Made by a program: the position numbers and the translations under genes. From NCBI RefSeq assembly GCF_001931485.1, contig NZ_MSDV01000024.1:23294-87293 (forward strand): 64,000 nucleotides of DNA, read 5' to 3'. Below, piece after piece: positions 38,975-49,356 of this stretch. Below the pieces are notes generated by a model. That model did not search any database. It was not told where the DNA came from and worked only from the letters and a program-made list of their open reading frames with translations. Each line of letters starts with the position of its first letter. Positions within the stretch are counted from its first letter, which is position 1. This DNA is from Burkholderia sp. SRS-W-2-2016. Its GTDB lineage: Bacteria > Pseudomonadota > Gammaproteobacteria > Burkholderiales > Burkholderiaceae.

Positions 38975-41377
38975 ATGACCATCCGTCACCGCATCACGCT
39001 GCTCGTCGTTCTGATGCTGGTCGCGCTATCCGCCATCGGCGGATACGCGGTGCTTCAGACCCGCAACAGCGCCGTCAATGTCAGGCAGGTCACCCAGGGC
39101 GTCGTGCCGAGCGCGCTCGCGTCGGCCGACCTCGTATCGCAGCTCAAGGACGTTCAGCTCGCGATGATGACGCTCGTCTACGCACCCGACGCGAATATGG
39201 TCGCGCAGGCGCAGGAGCAGTTAAAGAGCAAACAGGCCGCGCTGGCCGCCGCGCTCGACGTGCAGGCCAAAGCCGCGCAAGGGCAGGCGCAGACCGGGCT
39301 GGTGAGTCAGGCGCGCGAGAGCCTTGCGAACTATTTCAATGCGGTGAACGACACCGCGAAGCTGAAAGCGGACGGCAAGAACGATCTCGCGCAGGCCTAT
39401 CTGTTCGCGAACGTCGCGCAATACCGCGACGAACTCGAAGGGATCGTCGAGACGCTGCGGATCGAGAAGAACCGTCAGAAAGACGCGGCGATCGACGCGC
39501 TGAACAGCGCGCTCGCGACCACCACGACCGCGCTCGCCGCCGCCACCGGCGCGGCAATCGTCGCGCTGCTGGCGATCAGCGCGCTGCTGTACCGGCAGAT
39601 CACCCGGCCGCTCAGCCACATGCAGACGATGATGAGCGAGATCGCATCGAGTCAGGACTTTACGCGCCGCTTACCGGTCGGCCGGATGGACGAGGTCGGT
39701 CATTCGATCGTCGCGTTCAACGGGATGATCGAAAAGATCCAGCACAGCTCGCTGCAATTGAAGCAGAAGACCGCCGACATCCAGGCGATGTTGCAGAACA
39801 TGCAGCAAGGCATTCTGACGATCGTCGACGGCGGGCTCGTGCATCCGGAGTACTCCGCGTATCTGGAAGCGATCTTCGAGACGCGCGAGATCGCGGGGCG
39901 CTCGCTGCTCGATCTGGTGTTCGGCGGCAGCGGTATCAGCAGCGACGTGCGTGCGCAGATCGAAGCGGCGCTCGACGCGTGCATCGGCGAAGACAGCATG
40001 AACTTCGAGTTCAATCAGCATCTGCTGGTCAACGAGATTGCCCGGCCGCTGCCGGACGGCCGCGTGAAGACGCTCGATCTGAGCTGGTCGGCCATTACCG
40101 ACGAGCACGACGTGGTGCAGCGCCTGATGCTGTGCGTGCGCGATGTGACCGAGTTGCGCGCGCTCGCGGCCGAGGCCGGCGAGCAGAAGCGCCGCCTCGA
40201 AATGATCGGCGAGATTCTCGCGGTGAGCCAGGAGAAGTTCCATCACTTCGTGGAAAGCGCGACGGGTTTTATCAGCGAGAACGAGCGGATCATTCGTCAG
40301 CATCACGAACCGAGCCACGAAGCGGTGGCCGAACTGTTCCGCAATATGCATACCGTGAAGGGCAATGCGCGCACGTACAGCCTGCAGCATCTGACCGGCA
40401 TCGTGCACGAAACCGAACAACGCTACGACGCGTTGCGCCGCGCGGAGAACCGCGACGCATGGGATCAGCAGCAACTGATCGAGGATCTGCAACGGGTCAA
40501 GGCCGCGCTCGAAAGCTACGCGACGCTCAATGAAGTAAGCCTCGGCCGCAAGGGGCCGGGGAGAAGCGGCAGCGTCGAGCGCTTTTTGATGGTCGATCGC
40601 GAGTCGATCCAGAAACAGTTGGCACTGCTCGACAGCGCCGATCCGGCCGACCGGGAAGCGCTCGCGTCGATGCGCGCGGCGTTGCAGCGCGAGCTGCGTC
40701 TGCTCGGCACCGAATCGATCCACGAAGCGCTGGCGGGCGTGCTCGATTCGCTGCCGTCGCTCGCGAGCGAACTCGGCAAGCAGGCGCCGGTCGTGCGTAT
40801 CGCCGACAACGGCTACCGGGTCCGCGGCGAGGTCGGCAGTACGCTGCGCAACGTGTTCACCCATCTGCTGCGCAATTCGGTCGATCACGGTATCGAAGCG
40901 GCGGCGGAGCGGATTGCGAACGGCAAGCCGGCGGCCGGCGCGATCGACCTCGAAATCGGCGTCGACGAGCACGCGCTGCAGATCACGATCAGCGACGACG
41001 GCCGCGGTCTCGCGCTGGCGAAGCTGCGCGCGGCCGCGCTCGAACGCGGCTGGATCGAGGCCGACGCCGTGCTCGAAGACGAAGCGATCGCGGAACTGAT
41101 CTTCCGCTCCGGCTTTTCGACCGCGCAGAGCGTCAGCGAGATTTCCGGCCGCGGCGTCGGCATGGACGCGGTGCGCGATTTCGTGCGGCGCGAGCATGGC
41201 CGGATCGAATTGCGCTTCACCGACGATCGTCGCGGCGCCGACTATCGGCGTTTCCAGACCGTCGTGTATTTCCCGGAGAACTGGGCGGTCGATAGTCTCG
41301 ACGAGGCCGTCGAGGCCGCGCAATCGCCGGCGCGCGAACGTGATGCGGACGCCGATGCGGACGCGCTCACCAGTTGA
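38975..41377 (+). CDS. Membrane sensor kinase with HPt and CheA-type ATPase domains
   Basis: 800 residues. Transmembrane helix about 8-28; four-helix-bundle-like periplasmic domain 29-185; second helix 190-213; HAMP 214-268; coiled coil and a PAS-like domain 285-400. An HPt domain has phospho-acceptor His459 in MHTVKGNARTYS. A P3-like region leads to a CheA-type HATPase with Asn634 in HLLRNSVDHGIE, Asp674 in DDGRGL, and GRGVGMDAV. The chain ends soon after the ATPase, so the CheW-like P5 domain is absent. It should autophosphorylate His459 and pass phosphate to the receiver at 43760. First of five close genes after bceK; presumably controls exopolysaccharide output. Confidence 0.85.
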   Translation: MTIRHRITLLVVLMLVALSAIGGYAVLQTRNSAVNVRQVTQGVVPSALASADLVSQLKDVQLAMMTLVYAPDANMVAQAQEQLKSKQAALAAALDVQAKAAQGQAQTGLVSQARESLANYFNAVNDTAKLKADGKNDLAQAYLFANVAQYRDELEGIVETLRIEKNRQKDAAIDALNSALATTTTALAAATGAAIVALLAISALLYRQITRPLSHMQTMMSEIASSQDFTRRLPVGRMDEVGHSIVAFNGMIEKIQHSSLQLKQKTADIQAMLQNMQQGILTIVDGGLVHPEYSAYLEAIFETREIAGRSLLDLVFGGSGISSDVRAQIEAALDACIGEDSMNFEFNQHLLVNEIARPLPDGRVKTLDLSWSAITDEHDVVQRLMLCVRDVTELRALAAEAGEQKRRLEMIGEILAVSQEKFHHFVESATGFISENERIIRQHHEPSHEAVAELFRNMHTVKGNARTYSLQHLTGIVHETEQRYDALRRAENRDAWDQQQLIEDLQRVKAALESYATLNEVSLGRKGPGRSGSVERFLMVDRESIQKQLALLDSADPADREALASMRAALQRELRLLGTESIHEALAGVLDSLPSLASELGKQAPVVRIADNGYRVRGEVGSTLRNVFTHLLRNSVDHGIEAAAERIANGKPAAGAIDLEIGVDEHALQITISDDGRGLALAKLRAAALERGWIEADAVLEDEAIAELIFRSGFSTAQSVSEISGRGVGMDAVRDFVRREHGRIELRFTDDRRGADYRRFQTVVYFPENWAVDSLDEAVEAAQSPARERDADADADALTS

Positions 41378-41398
41378 GCGAAGCGACAGGAGTCGGTT

Positions 41399-42130
41399 GT
41401 GTTTGAAATTTATCTTCTGGCCGCCGCGGGTGGCGGCATCGCGGTCGCGCTCGTCGCGGGATACCTGTGGCGTCGCAACTCGCGCGCCGCGATCGAAGCG
41501 CAGCGTGTCGACGCGCTCGCGCGGCAAGCGCTCGAAATGCAGCGCGACGCGGCCCATGCGCTGGTCGAGCACGCGAATCACGAGCGCGATGCGCTGGACG
41601 CGCTGCTCGCCGAACTGCGCGCGCAAACCGAAGCAGGCGAGCACGAGCGCGACGCATTGCAGGCCTCGCTCGACGCGGTGAGCGCGCGCAACGACGAATG
41701 GTTGCAGCAGGCGACCCGCATCGCCGGCGAGGCGGCCCGTCTGAAAACGCTGTCGATCACGTTCGAGCGCTGGCACGAGCAGATGATCTCGTTGATGGCG
41801 CAGAACCGCGATATGCACAAGAAGAACCAGGAGCTGTCGTCGATCGTGCAGCACGTGCTGATCGTGTCGCTCAATGCATCGATCGAGGCCGCGCGCGCGG
41901 GGGCCGCGGGCAAGGGCTTTTCGATCGTCGCGGGCGAGGTGCGTTCGCTGGCGTCGCGCTCGCAGGAGTTGTCGAAGAGTTATCGCGAGAGCCTGCATCG
42001 CAACGACCTGACCACGGCCGCGACGTTTCAGGACATTCAGGCTGGCGGCAAGATGATCACCGCGTCGCTCGGCGGCGTCGAGGCGCTGGCCACGCAGTTC
42101 CAATCCCGACTCGAACAGGCCGCCGCGTGA
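41399..42130 (+). CDS. Sensor-less MCP-like signalling protein
   Basis: 243 residues. One N-terminal membrane helix (5-24), a long coiled coil (28-145), then the conserved tip of methyl-accepting chemotaxis proteins, SLNASIEAARAGAAGKGF, followed by SIVAGEVRSLASRSQELS (from residue 157). There is no periplasmic sensor or HAMP domain. The return helix is short (ends at 243) with no CheR-binding pentapeptide. GTG start 41399 follows AGGAG by 6 bases. It overlaps the next gene by 4 bases (GTGA). It may scaffold the kinase encoded just upstream. Confidence 0.85.
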   Translation: MFEIYLLAAAGGGIAVALVAGYLWRRNSRAAIEAQRVDALARQALEMQRDAAHALVEHANHERDALDALLAELRAQTEAGEHERDALQASLDAVSARNDEWLQQATRIAGEAARLKTLSITFERWHEQMISLMAQNRDMHKKNQELSSIVQHVLIVSLNASIEAARAGAAGKGFSIVAGEVRSLASRSQELSKSYRESLHRNDLTTAATFQDIQAGGKMITASLGGVEALATQFQSRLEQAAA

Positions 42131-42666
42131 TCAGCGATCAGGCCAGGCACAGCATCGCGGCAATTTTCGAGCAGGCGGCCCGCACGCGCTTGACCGCGAC
42201 CGCGGGGGACTCCTGCGAGATCGCCGTGGTGCCGAAGTGGGGCGCCGAGCATCTGGCCCAGCCTTGCGCGATGGCGCTGACGATTTCGTCGATCGCGTTC
42301 CGTCTGCTGTTCGTGCTGCATTTCGGCAAGGACGAGGCGACGCGCGCGTACTACGTCGGCGGCGACGCGAACCGCTCGCTCGCGGAAACGCTGATGGAAC
42401 TCGGCAATCTGTGTTGCGGTTACATGAACCAGCAGCTGGTCGATTATTTTCCGGACCTCGGGATGTCGACGCCGTACGAGCTGAACAGCGCCTGCGTCGA
42501 GTATCTGGACGAACTGCGGCCCGATCACGTGTGGACGTATGAGCTGCTGATCGGCGCAGCGGCCCGGCTCGGCGTCACGCTGTGCGTGTGCGCGCAGGCG
42601 CCGCTCGATTTCAAGGCCGGCGTCGGCGCGGCCGACCAGACCGAAGGCGAACTCGAACTTTTCTAG
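42127..42666 (+). CDS. CheX-like phosphatase protein
   Basis: 179 residues. The segment LMELGNLCCGYMNQQL carries the E-x2-N signature (Glu91, Asn94) of CheC/CheX/FliY phosphatases, which dephosphorylate CheY-P. Surrounding strands (CEIAVVPKWGAEH and VTLCVCAQAPLDF) fit the CheX fold. The GTG start overlaps the stop of the MCP-like gene, implying translational coupling. I infer that it drains phosphate from the receiver at 43760. Confidence 0.7.
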   Translation: MISDQARHSIAAIFEQAARTRLTATAGDSCEIAVVPKWGAEHLAQPCAMALTISSIAFRLLFVLHFGKDEATRAYYVGGDANRSLAETLMELGNLCCGYMNQQLVDYFPDLGMSTPYELNSACVEYLDELRPDHVWTYELLIGAAARLGVTLCVCAQAPLDFKAGVGAADQTEGELELF

Positions 42667-42679
42667 CCCAATCGCATTA

Positions 42680-42703
42680 GTAGAGCGAAACGTAGAGCAA
42701 AAC
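42680..42703. repeat. 12-base tandem repeat before the REC-CheX gene
   Basis: GTAGAGCGAAAC (42680-42691) and GTAGAGCAAAAC (42692-42703) are adjacent copies with one mismatch, ending 3 bases before ATG 42707. The repeat occupies the ribosome-binding region. Confidence 0.8.
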
Positions 42704-42706
42704 ACG

Positions 42707-43696
42707 ATGAATACCAGCCAGCCCGTCAGCAAGATACTCGTGCTCGACGACAATCCGGCCCACGCTCAGCTGCTGAAGCAATGGTTCGACGAACACAATC
42801 TGATCGCGCTGAAGGTGCGCGACAGCAGTCGCCTCACTGCCGTACTGGGCACCAATATCGATCTCGGCGGGGTTCTGCTCGCCGGCGACTACGGCGGCTC
42901 GGTCGAGCAGGCCGCCGAGGTGGCCGCGCGCATCCACGCGGCGCGCCCCGAGCTGCCGATCATTCTGCGTTCGAGCGGCACGAACGGCACGACCGCAACG
43001 GAGCAGTTGCCGCCCGCGTTCGCGAACGTGGTGTGCGCGAGTTTCGACGCCGCGGATCTGAGCGCATTGGCGGCGGCCGTCGATCAATACATTTTCAGCC
43101 TCGACTTTCCGCACGCGCTGGTGCGCGGGATCGCGGAGATCACCGAAGCGCGGCTCGGTACGCTGTTCGACGGCGTCACCGTGCGCCGCGAGACGACCAG
43201 CGTGGTGCGCGACCGGATCATCTTCGGCGAAGTATTCAGCCTGATTCCGCTCGAAGGCGCGTGGTGCCGCGGCTACATGCTGATGCAGGCGCAAGAAGAC
43301 GCGCTGCTCGGCATGATCGAACGCGAACGCGCGGCGTGCGAGCACCGCACGAGCGTCGCGCAGCCCGGCTTTCGCGATCTCAACAGTCTGCTCGGCGAGT
43401 TGACCAACCTGATCTGGGGTGCGTTCAAGGACCGCTTCCTCGCCGTGCAGAGCGTGCGCGAAGCGAGTCAGGTGCAGGTGCCGTTACTCGTCAATCACAA
43501 GCATCGCTACATCTCGTTCGGCTCGGACAATCCGCAACTGTGCTTTCAATACGTATTGAGCGATGCGGCGAGCGGGCAGGCGGTGACGATCGATCAGCGC
43601 TTCGTGTTCAGCCTGCGCTGGTCGCCGGAGGATTTTTCCGAACACACCGGGGATCTCGACGCGCTCGTCGAATCCGGTGAGCTCGATCTGTTTTGA
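42707..43696 (+). CDS. Degenerate receiver fused to a CheX-like domain
   Basis: 329 residues. Residues 8-128 resemble a receiver (KILVLDDNPAHAQLL with Asp14-Asp15). However, the expected phospho-Asp position reads VLLAGD, and the conserved Lys near the end is replaced (VVCASFDAADL), so phosphorylation is doubtful. Residues 135-329 form a CheX-like domain with the E-x2-N motif (Glu231, Asn234 in GELTNLIWG), followed by strands FSLRWSPEDF. It may be a second CheY-P phosphatase steered by a pseudo-receiver. Both ends of the gene carry short tandem repeats. Confidence 0.7.
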   Translation: MNTSQPVSKILVLDDNPAHAQLLKQWFDEHNLIALKVRDSSRLTAVLGTNIDLGGVLLAGDYGGSVEQAAEVAARIHAARPELPIILRSSGTNGTTATEQLPPAFANVVCASFDAADLSALAAAVDQYIFSLDFPHALVRGIAEITEARLGTLFDGVTVRRETTSVVRDRIIFGEVFSLIPLEGAWCRGYMLMQAQEDALLGMIERERAACEHRTSVAQPGFRDLNSLLGELTNLIWGAFKDRFLAVQSVREASQVQVPLLVNHKHRYISFGSDNPQLCFQYVLSDAASGQAVTIDQRFVFSLRWSPEDFSEHTGDLDALVESGELDLF

Positions 43697-43714
43697 TTCA
43701 ATGTTGATTCAATG
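43693..43714. repeat. 11-base perfect tandem repeat across a stop codon
   Basis: TTGATTCAATG occurs at 43693-43703 and again at 43704-43714. The first copy contains the stop codon of the REC-CheX gene. Confidence 0.85.
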
Positions 43715-43759
43715 CGTCGATGACTCGACGCACCGCAACGCAATGCAAGGGGAATGGCT

Positions 43760-44125
43760 ATGGCAAAGATTCTGGTGGTGGACGATTCGAGCACGGTGCG
43801 CGACGAAGTCGCGGGCTTCCTGACCAAAAACGGCCTCGATGTCGCGACCGCGATCGACGGCAAGGACGGTTTGACGAAGCTGAAGACCGACTCGAATATC
43901 AAACTGATCGTCAGCGACGTGAACATGCCGAACATGGACGGCCTGACGATGGTCGAGAAGATTCGCGGCGAACTCGCGAACCAGAGCGTCAACGTGATCA
44001 TGCTGACGACCGAAAGCAGTCCCGCGATGAAGGAGCGCGGCAAGGCGGCCGGCGTGAAGGGCTGGATCGTCAAGCCGTTCAAGGGCGAGGCGGTGCTGGA
44101 GACGTTCAGGAAGCTGGCGGGTTAA
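43760..44125 (+). CDS. CheY-like single-domain response regulator
   Basis: 121 residues. All receiver residues are intact: the Asp-Asp pair in ILVVDDSS, phospho-acceptor Asp53 in VSDVNMPNMDG, Thr in IMLTTESS and Lys in WIVKPFKGE. There is no output domain. AAGGGGA ends 6 bases before ATG 43760, which is preferred over the ATG at 43754. It is the last gene of the cassette and the likely phosphate acceptor for the kinase at 38975; its target is unknown. Confidence 0.92.
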   Translation: MAKILVVDDSSTVRDEVAGFLTKNGLDVATAIDGKDGLTKLKTDSNIKLIVSDVNMPNMDGLTMVEKIRGELANQSVNVIMLTTESSPAMKERGKAAGVKGWIVKPFKGEAVLETFRKLAG

Positions 44126-44154
44126 TCGCCCGCAGCGAAGCCGCGGGTGCGGGG

Positions 44155-44176
44155 CGGCCGGCAGCGACGCCGGCCG
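44155..44176. terminator. Hairpin between convergent receiver and gmd genes
   Basis: CGGCCGGC (44155-44162) and GCCGGCCG (44169-44176) pair perfectly around a 6-base loop. It lacks a T run, so termination may need Rho. Confidence 0.5.
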
Positions 44177-44212
44177 TCACTCACCTCACGCACCCCACAC
44201 ACCCCTCGCGCA

Positions 44213-46455
<2,243 letters not shown>

Positions 46456-47078
46456 GAACCGTCCATGAGGTAAAGCGGATGGGCCGGGCGAAGCGGCGCG
46501 CGCGTCGCTACTAGTGCAATCGATTCTAGGGAAAAGAAATTCGCGAAAAAACGCGAAGGAATTGGATAAGTTAATCAGATTGAAACAGGGTGTTTCTTTA
46601 GCTATTCATCGTGGATTTATATGCTTATCCGCGGGTGCGGCAGCGATCCGTAACAAATGCGCGACTGCCTGATTTGATGCCGGTAAGGAAGGCCCGATCG
46701 ATGCAATTGCACTACGCCGGTGACGGCAATCCGTTTTTATCCATTTTTAAAATCATTTATTTTATAGAAATCGGCTCGACGAATATTTTTGAATTATTTT
46801 CGATTTTCGTCGGCGGATTTTGTACGCGTAACGTAGCCGGGTAGTCGAGTGCCCGGGTGGGCCGCGCAGCGTGGGCCAGCCGTCGTCGGGCCATGCGCGT
46901 AGACGCTCGCCGCAACGCGTACGAACGCGCGCTCGCTCGTATTCGCTGTTCTTCCACCGGGCTCACGCACGCAGCGTCGCGCGTCGTCTCAACCCATCAC
47001 CGCATCACCGAATTTCGCACCGCCCAAAGCCGGTCCGCGTGCGTCGCCCCGAGCGTCTCTTCGATTGGAGGATCTGCC
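46456..47078. promoter_or_regulatory. 623-base AT-rich divergent region bceO / secreted propeller gene
   Basis: No credible gene; the 77-codon open frame at 46611 has no coding character. Bases 46510-46830 are very A/T-rich. A small hairpin TTCGCG-AAAAAA-CGCGAA lies at 46540-46557. The region probably holds promoters for both flanking genes, but I could not fix their boxes. Confidence 0.45.
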
Positions 47079-49298
47079 TTGCCCCGTATTACGTCCACCC
47101 GCTGGCTCGCTATCAGCGCGTGCGTCGCGGCTGTCTCAGTCACGGCGCTTTGCGCGGTGGCGCCGGCACGCGCGCAAACCGCGTTGCCCGCGACGACGTC
47201 ATGGCTCGGCAACAGCTCGGGTTTCGGCGACGGCACGTGGACGCAGATCAATATCACCGCGATCGCGGTGAGCCCGGACGGCAAGGTCTATACGAACGCG
47301 CCGTGGGACGAAAGCGGCGCGGAGGCATCCGTCTATCAGGACGGCAAAATGCTCGGCTTCGCGGGCGGCACGCATGGCTGGGGCAATAGCGGCGGCAATG
47401 CGATCGCGGTCAACCGCAAGTACGTGTTCGTCGCGCTCGGCGTCGGCAACGAAAAGGGGCATCTGGTCGGCGCTGGCATATGGCCGGAGAAGGGCAGGCA
47501 ATGGTTCGGCATTTCGCGGCGGCTGGTTAGCGATCCGAAACGCGTCGCGCCGTTCCAGCCTGCGGCCAATGCGGCCGACCCGCATGCGCAACTCGCGGCC
47601 GGCTTCCTGATGACGAACGACGTGCCGACCGGCACCGACGCCGGCACCGATGCCGCGCCCGGCGGCCTCGCGGCCAGCGCGACGACGCTGTACGTGGCCA
47701 ATACCGCGCGCAATCGCATCGAGACCTACGACACCGAATCGATGCTGAAGAAAGCCGCGTGGGACGTGCCCGAGCCGGGCCGCATCGCGCTCGCGGCCGA
47801 CGGCACGCTGTGGGTGCTGACCGGCACGCGCGGCGATGGCGCGCCCGCGATCGCGCACTACACGGCGGACGGCCGGCGCATCGACGAAAACTTCACGCTG
47901 CCGGCCGGCACGGTCGCGGTCGATCTCGCGATCGACGCGCAAGGCCGCGTGCTGATCGCCGACAACGGCCCGCGCCAGCAGGTGCTGTTCTTCAGCAAAC
48001 GCGACGGCCGTTATAGCGAAACCGGCACGCTCGGCGAACGCGGCGGCATTTTTAGCGGCGTCGCGGGCAAGCCGGGACCCCAGCGCTTCAACGGCCTGAC
48101 CGGCGTCGGCGTCGACGCGCACGGCAACGTGGTCGTATCGACCAACGGCATCGGTCCGCGTTACGCGCCGCTCGGCGCAGGTCTGGGCGCAACGCTCGAA
48201 AGCTATGCGCCCAGCGGCAAACGCAACTGGCAGGTACAGGGGCTGCTGTTCGTCGATGGCGCGTGGCTCGACCCCGCGCGGCCCGACAGCGTCTATACCG
48301 GCAACAAGCGCTTCGAACTCGATCTGTCGAAGCCGCCCGGCCAGGATTCGAAATACGTAGGGTTCCTGTCCAATCGCTTCAAGTATCCGGACGACCCGGT
48401 GTTCCACACCGACCAGTATCCGGGGCTGCCGATCGCTCGGCGCCTGAAGGGCCGCACGTTTCTGTATCTGACGGACATGTACGCGGACCATCTGAAGATC
48501 TATCGCTTCGATCCGCAACACGACGGCGAAACCTCGATTCCTTCCGGCCTGATCGCGGGCCGCGAGCGCGCGGTCGCGCAGGTGCCCAATGCGCCGCCCG
48601 GCGGCGACTGGATCTGGCGCGACGCGAACGGCGACGGCCGCATCGCGCCCGACGAATTCACGCCGAATACGAGCGGCACGAAGCTCGCCGGCGGCTGGGG
48701 CTGGTGGGTCGACACGGCCGGCGACATCTGGCGCGCACGCGACAACAAGGGGCTCTACCGCTTCCGCTTCGGCGGTCTCGACGCGCACGGCAACCCGCTC
48801 TACTCGTATTCGAACCTGACGCGCTACCCGGTGCCGCAGCCGTTCACCGAACTGCATCGCGCGCTCTACGACCCGACTACCGACACGCTGTACGCGACCG
48901 GCTACACCGCCGACGCGCCGTTCGAACGCGGCTTCTGGAAAGAGGTGGGGCGGGTGGTGGTGCGCTACGACAAATGGTCGAGCGGCACGCCGGTGCAGCG
49001 CTATGCAATCGCGCTGCCGTGGCGAACCGAGGACAAACCGATCGCGACGATCATCGGCCTCACCGTCGAAGGGCAATACCTGTTCGGGGTCGAGCCGGTC
49101 GGCACCGTGCATGTATGGGACAAGGACAGCGGCCGCGAACTCGGCGTGATCCGTCCGGGCCCGGAAGTAGGCCGCGCGTCGGGTTGGGTCGATGTGCCGA
49201 ACGGAATCAGCGCGGCGCGGCGCAGCAATGGCGAATACCTGGTGTTCGTCGAGGAAGACGCGCGCGGCAAGGTGCTGATGTACCGCTGGAAACCGTGA
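47079..49298 (+). CDS. Secreted NHL/propeller-like protein with an EF-hand loop (TTG start)
   Basis: 739 residues. A signal peptide (LAISACVAAVSVTALCAVAP, cleavage after ARA) targets it to the periplasm or outside. The body has repeated propeller-type strands (GGLAASATTLYVANTARNRI, GRIALAADGTLWVLTGTRGD, VDLAIDAQGRVLIADNG). Residues 515-526 (DANGDGRIAPDE) form a calcium-binding EF-hand/dockerin-type loop. The start is TTG 47079 because GGAGG lies 7 bases before it; upstream codons lack coding character. Its place in the cluster matches the unknown secreted gene bceP of the cepacian locus; it may bind or trim polysaccharide. That role is inferred. Confidence 0.75.
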   Translation: MPRITSTRWLAISACVAAVSVTALCAVAPARAQTALPATTSWLGNSSGFGDGTWTQINITAIAVSPDGKVYTNAPWDESGAEASVYQDGKMLGFAGGTHGWGNSGGNAIAVNRKYVFVALGVGNEKGHLVGAGIWPEKGRQWFGISRRLVSDPKRVAPFQPAANAADPHAQLAAGFLMTNDVPTGTDAGTDAAPGGLAASATTLYVANTARNRIETYDTESMLKKAAWDVPEPGRIALAADGTLWVLTGTRGDGAPAIAHYTADGRRIDENFTLPAGTVAVDLAIDAQGRVLIADNGPRQQVLFFSKRDGRYSETGTLGERGGIFSGVAGKPGPQRFNGLTGVGVDAHGNVVVSTNGIGPRYAPLGAGLGATLESYAPSGKRNWQVQGLLFVDGAWLDPARPDSVYTGNKRFELDLSKPPGQDSKYVGFLSNRFKYPDDPVFHTDQYPGLPIARRLKGRTFLYLTDMYADHLKIYRFDPQHDGETSIPSGLIAGRERAVAQVPNAPPGGDWIWRDANGDGRIAPDEFTPNTSGTKLAGGWGWWVDTAGDIWRARDNKGLYRFRFGGLDAHGNPLYSYSNLTRYPVPQPFTELHRALYDPTTDTLYATGYTADAPFERGFWKEVGRVVVRYDKWSSGTPVQRYAIALPWRTEDKPIATIIGLTVEGQYLFGVEPVGTVHVWDKDSGRELGVIRPGPEVGRASGWVDVPNGISAARRSNGEYLVFVEEDARGKVLMYRWKP

Positions 49299-49356
49299 CG
49301 TGCTGTGACCCGTCGCGCGAATACCCCCGCAATTACCGCATAACCGAAGGGCTTCG

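Noticed and set aside
46611..46844. 77-codon open frame in the bceO upstream region
   Set aside because: AT-rich, no ribosome site, irregular amino-acid composition and no likely fold; treated as intergenic DNA.
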